DNA of 64,000 bases from Gaetbulibacter_A sp043876815 (GCF_043876815.1 NZ_JBAWKA010000001.1:248001-312000), one strand, 5' to 3'; shown: positions 1 to 7,563, counted from the stretch's first letter. Notes: generated by a model from the letters alone, not told the origin. Numbers and translations are program-made.

Positions 1-528
1 CATGTTGAGTATGGCACAGGAATTGATTCCATGGACAAGGAAGGCCGAAACATCCGAGCCGATTATGAAAACTTTTCTGTAATGAGTTTATACCTGCCCT
101 CAGGAACCAATGATGCCCGTTTGCAACACAAGTTCGATTATATGGACATGTTTCAGGAGTACGTTGATAAATTAAAAAAAGACATTCCCAATTTAGTTAT
201 CTGTGGCGATTATAACATTTGCCACGAACCTATTGATATCCATAACCCCAAAATGAAAGGTGTTTCCGGATATTTACCGGAAGAACGCGAATGGATCGGG
301 GAGTTTATCGATAGCGGATTTACCGATTCGTTTCGCTTTCTACACCCCGAAAAACAAGAGTACAGCTGGTGGAGTTACAGGGCCAATGCCAGAGCCAATA
401 ATAAGGGCTGGCGCATTGATTATGCCATGGTAGCCAACCCCATACAAGAAAATATTAAAAGAGCCGTTATACTTTCGGAAGCCGTTCACAGTGACCACTG
501 TCCGATTATGGTCGAGCTCAAAAAATAA
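1..528 (+). CDS. xth: Exodeoxyribonuclease III / AP endonuclease, 5'-truncated by the window edge
   Basis: The reading frame is open from the first base, so the N-terminus lies outside the window and an internal ATG at 31 is not the real start. The visible ~175 residues are the C-terminal two thirds of an ExoIII-family enzyme, which cleaves DNA at abasic sites and degrades one strand from the 3' end during base excision repair. Family motifs are present in order: GDYN (metal and phosphate site), GWRIDY, and the terminal SDHCP with the catalytic Asp-His pair. The OmpA-type lipoprotein gene follows after 23 nt and may be cotranscribed. The family call is secure; whether RNA or other phosphodiesters are also substrates cannot be told. 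Confidence 0.93.
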   Translation, partial: HVEYGTGIDSMDKEGRNIRADYENFSVMSLYLPSGTNDARLQHKFDYMDMFQEYVDKLKKDIPNLVICGDYNICHEPIDIHNPKMKGVSGYLPEEREWIGEFIDSGFTDSFRFLHPEKQEYSWWSYRANARANNKGWRIDYAMVANPIQENIKRAVILSEAVHSDHCPIMVELKK

Positions 529-551
529 TATCAAAAACAAACACAAACAAC

Positions 552-1508
552 ATGAAAAATCTATCTTTTTTAGCCCTCGCTTTAGTCGTTCTAACCTCTT
601 GTGTATCTCCAAAAGTGTATAAAGATTTAGAAAAAAAGTATGCCGATTTAAAGCAGGAAAACCGGAAACTATCCGATGAGATCGATGTCCTTAATCAAGC
701 TAAAAATGCTTCTGAAAACGAATTGAAGCAATTACAGGGAGCTTATGATGAAGCCATCGCGCAACGCGATAAACTTCAAATGCAATACAACGCTTTAAGT
801 TCTAATTACGATAATTTAAAAGCATCCTATGATGCGCTCGAAAAGAATAGCTCTGCAGCCATCGCTGCAAATTCTCAAAAAAACCGAGAATTGTTAGCCA
901 GCCTTGAAGCTAAGGAACAAGCTTTGGCAGCAGAAAGAACACGTCTTGAAAATCTTAAAAATGCCCTGGAAGAACGCTCAAACCGTGTGGCAGAACTCGA
1001 AGCTGTGATTGCCAAAAAAGATGCTGCTATGACGGCTTTAAAAGATGCCATTTCCAAGGCCCTAACAGACTTTGAAGGAAAAGGGTTAACAGTAGAGCAA
1101 CGCAATGGAAAAGTTTATGTTTCTATGGAGAACAAGTTGCTTTTCGATTCCGGAAGCTGGGCCGTAAATAGTGAAGGTCGCCGTGCCGTAGAGCAGTTGG
1201 GTAATGTTTTGGCCGACAATCCGGAAATTGCCGTACTCATAGAGGGACATACCGATAATGTGCCTTATAAGGGCAATGGTATTCTTAACAGTAACTGGGA
1301 TCTGTCTACCAAGCGCGCTACCTCGATTGTAAATATTTTACGCGAAAACCCCTATATTAATCCTGAGAATTTAACGGCTGCTGGTCGTGGTGAATACGCT
1401 CCAGTAGCTACTAATGAGACTACCGAAGGTCGCGCCAAGAACCGTCGAATCGAGGTGATCCTTGCACCAAAGCTAGATGAATTGAGCAAGCTGCTTACCG
1501 ACAAATAA
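552..1508 (+). CDS. OmpA-family lipoprotein with long coiled coil
   Basis: This 318-residue outer-membrane lipoprotein probably ties the membrane to peptidoglycan. A short signal peptide ends in a lipobox (VVLTSC, Cys17). Residues about 22-165 are a heptad-rich coiled coil (many Leu, Ala, Glu, Lys). The OmpA C-terminal peptidoglycan-binding domain follows at about 185-305, with GHTDNVP at 232-238 and NRRIE near 297-301. The layout resembles Pal/OmpA-like lipoproteins rather than a beta-barrel porin, because no barrel segment is present. It is followed by a palindromic repeat and then a strong terminator. The domain call is secure; the specific role is inferred. Confidence 0.9.
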   Translation: MKNLSFLALALVVLTSCVSPKVYKDLEKKYADLKQENRKLSDEIDVLNQAKNASENELKQLQGAYDEAIAQRDKLQMQYNALSSNYDNLKASYDALEKNSSAAIAANSQKNRELLASLEAKEQALAAERTRLENLKNALEERSNRVAELEAVIAKKDAAMTALKDAISKALTDFEGKGLTVEQRNGKVYVSMENKLLFDSGSWAVNSEGRRAVEQLGNVLADNPEIAVLIEGHTDNVPYKGNGILNSNWDLSTKRATSIVNILRENPYINPENLTAAGRGEYAPVATNETTEGRAKNRRIEVILAPKLDELSKLLTDK

Positions 1509-1511
1509 TAT

Positions 1512-1610
1512 TTGGGCGTTACTTCGCTCGCTAAAAAGTGAGCTTGTCGGGCTATCCGCTACAAGTCCGCGCGCTCCGCGCTGTGGGCTTTCCACTACTA
1601 TCCCTAACGC
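1512..1610 (+). repeat. Palindromic intergenic repeat, family A, copy 1
   Basis: A noncoding, locally GC-rich stretch with internal inverted repeats, running from a GGGCGTTAC end to a TATCCCTAACGC end. An inverted copy lies at 4038-4127 and a shorter diverged one at 51749-51807. The segment GGGCTATCCGCTACAAGTCC and the end GTGGGCTTTCCACTACTATC are shared with copy 2. It behaves like a REP-type extragenic element; nothing in it suggests a coding function. Confidence 0.8.
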
Positions 1611-1612
1611 AT

Positions 1613-1653
1613 AAAAACCTTTTAGCGAAGAAATTCACTAAAAGGTTTTTTAT
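1613..1653 (+). terminator. Intrinsic terminator after the OmpA lipoprotein gene
   Basis: A 13-bp perfect stem (AAAAACCTTTTAG at 1613-1625 with its complement at 1638-1650) is followed by a T run. The loop can form extra GAA/TTC pairs. It probably ends the xth-OmpA transcript, and the symmetric A/T flanks could also work in the other direction. Confidence 0.8.
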
Positions 1654-1702
1654 CTTTACAAACGTTCAAAAAAAAGCTAAAAAGAAAAAGAAACATTAGA
1701 AT

Positions 1703-2737
1703 ATGAAATACACCACCATTCCACACACGGATATCAAAGTAAGTAAAATATGCCTGGGCACTATGACCTGGGGAAACCAAAACACTGAATCTGAGGGGCA
1801 TGCCCAAATGGATTATGCCTTAGATCAAGGCGTTAATTTTTTTGATACCGCTGAATTATATCCCGTTCCAGCCAGTCCCGAAACACAAGGACGCACTAGC
1901 GAAATTATCGGGACCTGGTTAAAGAAAACCGGAAACCGCGATAAGGTTATTATTGCTAGTAAAATTGTGGGTCGCAACAGCGATTACATTTCTCATATTC
2001 GAACGGATGGTTTTGCCTCCATAGAAGATGCCGTAGATAAAGAGTTAAAACGCCTTCAAACGGATTACATTGATTTGTTCCAGTTACATTGGCCGGAACG
2101 TTTAACAAATACTTTTGGTCAGCGTAATTACAAACACGATCCAAGTGATGCTTGGGAGGATAATTTTAATAAAGTTTTGCGTGATTTAGACAAACAAATA
2201 AAAGCCGGTAAAATACGCCATGTTGGTATTTCAAATGAAAAAGCTTGGGGAACGATGCGTTTTTTGGAGGAGTCAAAACACTACGATTTACCCCGGATGA
2301 AAACCATTCAGAATTCCTATTCCTTGTTGAATCGTACTTTTGAGGGAGATCTGGCCGAGGTAGCGATGAGGGAAAATATTGGTTTATTGGCCTATTCACC
2401 GATGGCCTTCGGTGTATTATCCGGAAAATATATTAAGGGTACTGCCACTGATAATGCGCGTTTAAAATTATTTCCACGGTTTGCTAGGTATAGCAGTTCA
2501 CAATCCACTGAGGCCACAAAAAGGTATTTAGAGATTGCTGAATCCAATGGCATGAGTTTAGCTCAAATGAGTTTAGCTTTTGTAAACCAACGCCCTTTTG
2601 TAACCAGTAATATCATTGGGGCAACCACTGTTGAACAATTAAAAGAAAACATTGATTCTGTAAATATAACTTTAAGCGAATCTGTTTTAAAGGATATTGA
2701 TGCGGTGCAAGAGGCAATTCCAAATCCGGCACCTTGA
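1703..2737 (+). CDS. Aldo/keto reductase, Tas-like
   Basis: This 344-residue NAD(P)H-dependent oxidoreductase has the aldo/keto reductase TIM-barrel. The catalytic tetrad is recognisable: Asp48 (NFFDTAELY), Tyr53, Lys87 (IIASKIVG) and His129 (LFQLHWPER). Overall sequence (LGTMTWGNQNTE near the N-terminus, ELYPVPASPETQGRTSE) matches the Tas subgroup, whose physiological substrate is unclear. The gene stands alone, with a terminator 50 nt upstream and repeats on both sides. It and the following metallopeptidase lie between inverted copies of repeat family A. Cytoplasmic; substrate unknown. Confidence 0.9.
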   Translation: MKYTTIPHTDIKVSKICLGTMTWGNQNTESEGHAQMDYALDQGVNFFDTAELYPVPASPETQGRTSEIIGTWLKKTGNRDKVIIASKIVGRNSDYISHIRTDGFASIEDAVDKELKRLQTDYIDLFQLHWPERLTNTFGQRNYKHDPSDAWEDNFNKVLRDLDKQIKAGKIRHVGISNEKAWGTMRFLEESKHYDLPRMKTIQNSYSLLNRTFEGDLAEVAMRENIGLLAYSPMAFGVLSGKYIKGTATDNARLKLFPRFARYSSSQSTEATKRYLEIAESNGMSLAQMSLAFVNQRPFVTSNIIGATTVEQLKENIDSVNITLSESVLKDIDAVQEAIPNPAP

Positions 2738-2745
2738 ATATTTCG

Positions 2746-2848
2746 GCATTACGGGGAGCAGAGCGACATGGTAATCTTAGGAAATGAAGTAATTAAATTT
2801 AACAGATTGCTTAGACTCCGAATATATTCGGAATGCTCGCAGTGACGC
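2746..2848. repeat. Palindromic repeat, family B, copy 1 (diverged)
   Basis: A noncoding element with imperfect terminal inverted repeats. The left end reads CATTACGGGGAGCAGAGCGA and the right end GCTCGCAGTGACG. It contains a perfect 16-nt palindrome at 2817-2832 (TCCGAATATATTCGGA). The better-preserved relative is at 3943-4033. With the next element it fills the 301-nt gap between the reductase and metallopeptidase genes. Confidence 0.65.
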
Positions 2849-2857
2849 TTCCTAATG

Positions 2858-2938
2858 GTCATTCAGAAGGAACGTAGTGACTGAAGAATCTATTTCAATC
2901 ATACGGGATTCTTCCCCTTTAAGCTTCCTCTGAATGAT
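2858..2938. repeat. Palindromic repeat, family C, copy 1
   Basis: A MITE-like noncoding element. Its left end starts GTCATTCAGAAGGAACG and its right end is an imperfect inverted copy ending CCTCTGAATGAT. The inner ends GAAGAATC and GATTCTTC also pair. The first 34 nt recur exactly at 4148-4181. No coding potential is seen. Confidence 0.75.
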
Positions 2939-3038
2939 ATTAAATTCATCATTCTAGTGAAGGTATTAATCCGCAACCTATCAAAATAATGTGTAAATTG
3001 GAAAAGCAAAAACTAAAATTTAAACCCCGAATAAACAT

Positions 3039-3935
3039 ATGAAATGGAAAGGTAGAAGGAAAAGTTCTAATGTTGAAGATCGTCGCGGACAACGGGGCCC
3101 GGGCCGGGGACCAGGCGGATTTAATCCTAACTTGTTACGGCCGTTGTTAAAACTCCTTTTTTCAAAAGTAGGTCTGTTTTTAATCGGTGGCTTTTTACTC
3201 GTTTCCCTGATCATGGGTAAAAACCCCTTAACACTTATTGGTCAGTTCCTAAATGGTGGTGTGCAAACGGAGTCTAAAACGCCTTATAAATCGACGGCTA
3301 AGGACGAAGAACTCGCCCAGTTTTCGGCTACTATCTTGGCCAATACTGAAGATGTCTGGCACAAGTTGTTGAAGAATTATCGCGAACCCACTTTAGTGCT
3401 TTTCAGCGGTTCTGTATCCTCAGCCTGTGGTTCAGCATCGAGTGCTATGGGACCTTTTTATTGTCCAGGGGATGAAAAATTATATCTGGATCTTAGTTTT
3501 TTCGATGATATGGAACGGCAATTGCAGGCTCCGGGAGATTTCGCTCAGGCCTATGTGATTGCCCATGAAGTAGGACATCATATTCAAAACATAATGGGGA
3601 TCACTGATAAAATGGATCAATTGCGAGGTGAGCTTAGTAAAACAGAATATAATAAATACTCGGTTCGATTGGAACTTCAGGCCGATTTTCTGGCCGGGGT
3701 TTGGGCACATTATTCACAGGAGATGACTCAAATGATGGAAACGGGAGATCTGGAGGAAGCTATAAATGCAGCTAGGGCCATAGGCGACGATCGTTTACAA
3801 AAACAATCTTCGGGGCGTATTGTTCCGGACTCTTTCACCCATGGTACGTCTGCCCAAAGGATGCGTTGGTTTAAGAAAGGTTTTGAGACTGGGGATCTGT
3901 CACAAGGGGATACTTTTAATGCAAATCCATTGTAA
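3039..3935 (+). CDS. Neutral zinc metallopeptidase, YpfJ family
   Basis: This 298-residue protein belongs to the YpfJ/neutral zinc metallopeptidase family. A basic, glycine- and proline-rich N-terminus precedes a membrane segment at about 42-60. The zinc-binding HEVGH motif sits at 176-180 (VIAHEVGHHIQ), and LQADFLAGVWAH about 40 residues later supplies the third ligand region. The SSACGSASSAMGPFYCPGDE stretch is typical of the family. The catalytic domain probably faces the periplasm, anchored by the N-terminal helix. Target proteins are unknown. The gene stands alone between two blocks of palindromic repeats. Confidence 0.88.
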   Translation: MKWKGRRKSSNVEDRRGQRGPGRGPGGFNPNLLRPLLKLLFSKVGLFLIGGFLLVSLIMGKNPLTLIGQFLNGGVQTESKTPYKSTAKDEELAQFSATILANTEDVWHKLLKNYREPTLVLFSGSVSSACGSASSAMGPFYCPGDEKLYLDLSFFDDMERQLQAPGDFAQAYVIAHEVGHHIQNIMGITDKMDQLRGELSKTEYNKYSVRLELQADFLAGVWAHYSQEMTQMMETGDLEEAINAARAIGDDRLQKQSSGRIVPDSFTHGTSAQRMRWFKKGFETGDLSQGDTFNANPL

Positions 3936-3942
3936 ATTGATT

Positions 3943-4033
3943 GTCATTACGAGGGGTGGAACGACGTGGTAATCTTTTTAACAAGAGTTCTGTTTCAATT
4001 TTAAAGATTGCTTCGCTTTGCTCGCAATTACGG
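3943..4033. repeat. Palindromic repeat, family B, copy 2
   Basis: This element has clear terminal inverted repeats. The left arm reads GTCATTACGAGGGG...GGTAATCTTT; the right arm reads AAAGATTGCTTCGC...CTCGCAATTACGG, and its reverse complement aligns with the left arm. An open frame across it and the next repeat (3941-4138) is not a credible gene. Confidence 0.75.
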
Positions 4034-4037
4034 TCTT

Positions 4038-4127
4038 GCGTTAGGGATAGTAGTGGAAAGCCCACAGCGCTTGCGCGAGGACTTGTAGCGGATAGCCCGA
4101 CCCCGACGCAGGAAGGGGAACGTCCAA
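4038..4127 (-). repeat. Palindromic intergenic repeat, family A, copy 2 (inverted)
   Basis: The reverse complement of this stretch matches 1512-1610 almost without change over the ends and the GGGCTATCCGCTACAAGTCC core. It differs in the short internal arm sequences, as expected when hairpin arms co-vary. It directly abuts a family B element on the left. Confidence 0.8.
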
Positions 4128-4147
4128 AAGATATTTGAAATTAGGTT

Positions 4148-4181
4148 GTCATTCAGAAGGAACGTAGTGACTGAAGAATCT
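4148..4181 (+). repeat. Half copy of repeat family C
   Basis: Thirty-four bases identical to the left end of the element at 2858-2938, starting GTCATTCAGAAGG and ending GAAGAATCT. The right-hand inverted arm is missing; the rng terminator stem begins ten bases further on. Confidence 0.7.
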
Positions 4182-4190
4182 TAAAATAAA

Positions 4191-4220
4191 AAACCCCTTC
4201 TAAAAAATTAGAAAGGGTTT
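4191..4220 (-). terminator. Intrinsic terminator for rng
   Basis: Inverted repeat AAACCCCTTCTAA / TTAGAAAGGGTTT with one mismatch and a 4-nt A loop, lying just past the rng stop codon. On the minus strand it is followed by a T-rich tract. Confidence 0.75.
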
Positions 4221-4223
4221 TCG

Positions 4224-5768
4224 TTATTTAAGTTGTTTACCATTTTTATCGAAAAAATGATATTCAAGGTATGTGTAAGCATCTCGTGGTAAAATCTTTA
4301 CCCATTTTTTGTGTTCAATAAACCATTTTGAACGTACAGATGGAAAGCCTTTTGTTAAGAAGGCTGCTATAAAGGGATGTGTGTTTAAGGTCATCTTTTT
4401 ATAGTCTTTTTTAATAAGTTGTTCGAGGTCGTGCGTTATTTTCTGCACGACGCCAATAGGTGCTTCGATCTCGGAACCAATAACACCGCTAGGGTCTACC
4501 TCGCGGGTTTTAATATTCATTTCCGGACGAACACGCTGTCTAGTAATTTGTATCAAGCCGAACTTGCTTGGCGGCAAAATTTTATGTTTTGCCCTGTCAT
4601 CCTTCATTTCATCACGTAGGTGATTAAACAATTTTTGCCTGTTGTCTGCTCTGGTCATATCAATAAAATCTACCACAATAATACCGCCCATATCGCGTAA
4701 ACGCAATTGGCGCGCTAATTCTGTAGCAGCTATTAAATTAACTTCCAGCGCTGTTTCCTCTTGGTTGTTAGATTTGTTAGACCGGTTACCGCTGTTTACA
4801 TCTATAACATGAAGGGCTTCGGTGTGTTCAATTACCAGGTATGCGCCTTTTGCCATGGAAACGGTTCTTCCAAATGAGGTTTTTATTTGTCGTTCTATCC
4901 CAAATTTTTCAAAAATAGGAACATTTGACTGATACAACTTAACTATGGATTCTTTTTTTGGTGCAATTTCTTGCAAATAATCTTTAATTTGAATGCTGAG
5001 CTCTTCATCATCAACATAAATACTTGTAAAGGTGTCGTTGAATATATCTCGTAAATATGACGAGGCTTTATTCATTTCACCAAGTACTTTACTCGGATGA
5101 TGTGCTCGGTGTAGCTTTTTACACATTGCCGTCCAACGACTAAGCAAATTCTGTAAATCTTTATCTAGTTCAGCTACTTTTTTGCCTTGTGCTACGGTAC
5201 GAACAATAATACCAAACCCCTGCGGTGTAATACTTTTTACTAATCGTTTTAGACGGTCCTTCTCATCGCGGTCTTCTATTTTTTGTGATATAGAAATGCG
5301 ATTCGAAAACGGAACCAAAACAATGTATCTTCCGGCAATAGAGATCTCAGAACTAATTCTGGGACCTTTGGTGGAGATCGGTTCTTTTACTATTTGTACC
5401 AATAGAGACTGATTTGATTTTAAAACATCGGCAATTTTGCCGTTTTTATCAATGTCTTTTTCAAATGGGAAGTTTTTTAAAGAAAAATCTTTTAGTTTAC
5501 CTGTGCTTACACGTTTTGTGAATTTTAAAAGGGAAGGTAGTTTTGGTCCTAAATCATGGTAATGCAGAAATGCATCTTTCTCATAACCTACATTAACAAA
5601 TGCAGCATTCAGTCCAGGAACAGTTTTCCGTATTTTGGCTATAAACACATCACCAACAGAAAATCTGTTACCATCTTCATCCTTTTGCAACTCAGTTAGT
5701 TTTCCATCTTTTAATAAGGCAAAATCAACTTCTTCGGAACTAGATCGAATTATTAACTCTCTTTCCAT
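4224..5768 (-). CDS. rng: Ribonuclease E/G family endoribonuclease (RNase G)
   Basis: This 514-residue single-strand-specific endoribonuclease should act in rRNA 5'-end maturation and mRNA decay. An N-terminal S1 RNA-binding region (about 38-120, from GDVFIAKIRKTVPGLNAAFV) precedes the RNase H-like and DNase I-like catalytic core. The metal-binding acidic segments HVIDVNSG and IIVVDFIDM are intact. Length suits RNase G; the long C-terminal scaffold of RNase E is absent. At the position of the CPxC zinc-link motif used for dimer assembly, this protein reads EVDPSGVIG, with no cysteine. The gene follows a 30-residue basic protein gene and HU, with a hairpin-rich leader in between. Confidence 0.92.
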   Translation of the reverse strand: MERELIIRSSSEEVDFALLKDGKLTELQKDEDGNRFSVGDVFIAKIRKTVPGLNAAFVNVGYEKDAFLHYHDLGPKLPSLLKFTKRVSTGKLKDFSLKNFPFEKDIDKNGKIADVLKSNQSLLVQIVKEPISTKGPRISSEISIAGRYIVLVPFSNRISISQKIEDRDEKDRLKRLVKSITPQGFGIIVRTVAQGKKVAELDKDLQNLLSRWTAMCKKLHRAHHPSKVLGEMNKASSYLRDIFNDTFTSIYVDDEELSIQIKDYLQEIAPKKESIVKLYQSNVPIFEKFGIERQIKTSFGRTVSMAKGAYLVIEHTEALHVIDVNSGNRSNKSNNQEETALEVNLIAATELARQLRLRDMGGIIVVDFIDMTRADNRQKLFNHLRDEMKDDRAKHKILPPSKFGLIQITRQRVRPEMNIKTREVDPSGVIGSEIEAPIGVVQKITHDLEQLIKKDYKKMTLNTHPFIAAFLTKGFPSVRSKWFIEHKKWVKILPRDAYTYLEYHFFDKNGKQLK

Positions 5769-5781
5769 GTAGTTAATTTTT

Positions 5782-5896
5782 ATCCATCACGCTAAGGCGC
5801 GACAGATGGATTAAACAATATTTTTGTTTAGCAAGAAAACCTGCTAAACATCACAGGATTTTTTAAATCCGTGGAGTTCATAACGGTTATGAACTC
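5782..5896 (-). promoter_or_regulatory. Four consecutive hairpins in the rng leader
   Basis: Four inverted repeats lie end to end between the upstream terminator and the rng start: 5782-5788 with 5805-5811, 5825-5833 with 5842-5850, 5852-5861 with 5865-5873 (one bulge), and a perfect 10-bp stem 5874-5883 with 5887-5896 (CGG loop). None carries a long U run, so they are not simple terminators. In enterobacteria the rne 5' UTR folds into hairpins that RNase E uses to control its own mRNA; a similar role here is inferred from position only. Confidence 0.55.
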
Positions 5897-5925
5897 ATTT
5901 CAATGAACGTTTGTACTCTTAAACC

Positions 5926-5954
5926 AAAAAAGTAGTTATAGAAACTACTTTTTT
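5926..5954 (-). terminator. Hairpin terminator after the 30-residue basic protein gene
   Basis: A perfect 11-bp stem, AAAAAAGTAGT paired with ACTACTTTTTT, begins 4 nt past the stop codon of the small basic gene on the minus strand. The T run makes it a plausible intrinsic terminator separating HU/small protein expression from rng. Confidence 0.7.
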
Positions 5955-5957
5955 GAT

Positions 5958-6050
5958 CTATTTTTTCTTTTTGTGACGATTAGCGCGACGACGTTTTTTT
6001 CGCTTGTGGGTCGCTACCTTATGTCTTTTACGTTTTTTACCGCTTGGCAT
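5958..6050 (-). CDS. 30-residue Lys/Arg/His-rich protein, probable ribosome-associated protein
   Basis: This short frame begins MPSGKKRKRHK and ends NRHKKKK. It holds 30 residues, about two thirds of them Lys, Arg or His, and no acidic residue. It lies 40 nt downstream of HU on the same strand and ends in a strong hairpin terminator. Very short, highly basic proteins of this composition are typically ribosomal (compare bacterial bL36 or bTHX), and I recall near-identical small proteins beside rng in other Bacteroidota. The ATG start, composition and terminator support a real gene; the ribosomal role is inference. Confidence 0.75.
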   Translation of the reverse strand: MPSGKKRKRHKVATHKRKKRRRANRHKKKK

Positions 6051-6090
6051 AAATAGTGTATTTTATATAATTAATATTTCTTTGAATGCG

Positions 6091-6381
6091 TTATTTTACT
6101 TCAACATTCGTTTTTACACCTTCAACAAATACTTTCGCAGGTTTAAATGCCGGAATGTTATGAGCAGGAATTTTAATAGTTGTGTTCTTTGAGATGTTAC
6201 GTCCTGTTTTTTCAGCTCTTGTTTTTACAATAAAGCTTCCAAAACCTCTTAAATAAACGTTGTCGCCTCCTTCTAATGAGGTTTTAACTTCTTCCATGAA
6301 TGTTTCAACAGTTGCTTGAACATCACCTTTTTCGATTCCTAATTTTTCAGAAATTTTTGCTACTAGATCAGCCTTAGTCAT
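6091..6381 (-). CDS. HU-family DNA-binding protein
   Basis: This 96-residue histone-like protein should bind and bend DNA as a dimer. The fold is recognisable throughout: MTKADLVAKISEKLGI helix, the GGDNVYLRGFGSF turn, and the DNA-contacting arm TGRNISKNTTIKIPAHNIPAFKPAK. It is slightly longer than the 90-residue norm, with a short VEGVKTNVEVK tail. A promoter with both Bacteroidota boxes lies upstream at 6429-6461, and the 30-residue basic protein gene follows 40 nt downstream, suggesting a shared transcript. Confidence 0.95.
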   Translation of the reverse strand: MTKADLVAKISEKLGIEKGDVQATVETFMEEVKTSLEGGDNVYLRGFGSFIVKTRAEKTGRNISKNTTIKIPAHNIPAFKPAKVFVEGVKTNVEVK

Positions 6382-6428
6382 TTTTAAAATTTTTAATTTT
6401 GAGTTACTATTAATTTTCTAAAGGGATG

Positions 6429-6461
6429 CAAATATAGGAATTTAATATTCAATATTTCAAA
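6429..6461 (-). promoter_or_regulatory. Promoter for the HU gene
   Basis: Reading the minus strand, TTTG (6461-6458) is followed after 21 nt by TATATTTG (6436-6429), matching the Bacteroidota -33 TTG / -7 TAnnTTTG pattern. It sits about 50 nt upstream of the HU ATG. Confidence 0.65.
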
Positions 6462-6522
6462 CCTAATTCATTAAAATTTAAGATTATAAACATTAATTTT
6501 CACTTAAGCTTTTGCAATATTC

Positions 6523-7563
6523 ATGATCTTTTCAGAAATTATAACACGTTGGTATTCAATTAATAAGCGATATTTGCCATGGCGTGAAACCAAGGATCCG
6601 TATAAAATATGGCTCTCCGAAATTATTTTACAACAAACTCAGGTAAGCCAAGGCTGGCCTTATTATGAGGCTTTTGTTGCAACTTTCCCTAGCGTTTATG
6701 ATTTGGCCAAGGCCGATGAAAGTACCGTTTTGAAACTTTGGCAAGGACTTGGATATTACTCTAGAGCCAGAAATTTGCATACAGCCGCTAAATATATCGT
6801 ACAGGAATTGGATGGTGAATTTCCATCAAACTACAAGGATCTCCTAAAATTAAAAGGAGTAGGTGATTACACCGCCAGCGCCATTGCCTCCATTTGTTTT
6901 AATGAAGCCACAGCCGTTGTTGATGGGAATGTATATCGGGTTTTGTCGCGTTATTACGGCATCGATACTCCTATTAATTCTACTGAAGGGATAAAAACAT
7001 TTAAAGCGCTTGCACAACGCGTGATGGACGCCAAACAACCCGCTGATTACAATCAGGCTATCATGGAATTTGGAGCCATTCAGTGTACTCCTAAAAGCCC
7101 GGGTTGCGCACAATGCCCACTTAACGAAAGCTGTGTAGCTTTTGGTGAAAACAGAATTGATAGTTTGCCGGTTAAACTTAAAGCTGCCAAGCCTAAAAAG
7201 AAGTTTTTTAATTTTTTGGTTGTTATTTCTGATGATGGAAAAACCTATCTCGAAAAACGAACAGGCAAGGGGATTTGGCAAAATCTGTATCAGTTCCCGC
7301 TCATTGAAACAGAAAAAAACCTGAATCAAAAGGCTTTTGCAACTCTGGTTAGTACGCATCCTTTAATAAAGACTCAAAATTTTGATCTGCGGCGCTATAA
7401 TGAGGACCCTATAATTCATAAATTGTCGCACCAGCATTTGTATACCACTTTTTATATTGTGCAGGTTAACACCCTCGAAAATGGCATTCGTGCCAAATCC
7501 ATACGGGATTATGCTGTGCCTGTGTTAATTCAGAATTTTATTGAAGCCTTTAATTTTAATTAG
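6523..7563 (+). CDS. mutY: A/G-specific adenine DNA glycosylase
   Basis: This 346-residue base-excision enzyme removes adenine mispaired with 8-oxoguanine. The catalytic Glu33 (LSEIILQQTQV), helix-hairpin-helix LKGVGDYTASAIA at 110-122 and catalytic Asp134 (VVDGNVYRV) are present. The 4Fe-4S ligands Cys188, Cys195, Cys198 and Cys204 follow the C-X6-C-X2-C-X5-C spacing. The C-terminal NUDIX-like domain that senses 8-oxoG spans about 225-345. It heads the mutY-ssb-gldE-gldD order familiar in Flavobacteriia, though ssb has its own -7 box. Confidence 0.96.
   Translation: MIFSEIITRWYSINKRYLPWRETKDPYKIWLSEIILQQTQVSQGWPYYEAFVATFPSVYDLAKADESTVLKLWQGLGYYSRARNLHTAAKYIVQELDGEFPSNYKDLLKLKGVGDYTASAIASICFNEATAVVDGNVYRVLSRYYGIDTPINSTEGIKTFKALAQRVMDAKQPADYNQAIMEFGAIQCTPKSPGCAQCPLNESCVAFGENRIDSLPVKLKAAKPKKKFFNFLVVISDDGKTYLEKRTGKGIWQNLYQFPLIETEKNLNQKAFATLVSTHPLIKTQNFDLRRYNEDPIIHKLSHQHLYTTFYIVQVNTLENGIRAKSIRDYAVPVLIQNFIEAFNFN

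Noticed and set aside
340..612. 90-codon minus-strand frame opposite xth and the OmpA gene
   Set aside because: Runs antisense across two well-supported genes and has no family resemblance.
3941..4138. 65-codon open frame after the metallopeptidase gene
   Set aside because: It lies wholly within palindromic repeats of families A and B; its translation has no protein-like features and the same DNA recurs elsewhere as noncoding repeat.
6850..7359. 169-codon minus-strand frame inside mutY
   Set aside because: Antisense shadow of a clearly coding mutY; the composition has no domain or secretion features.
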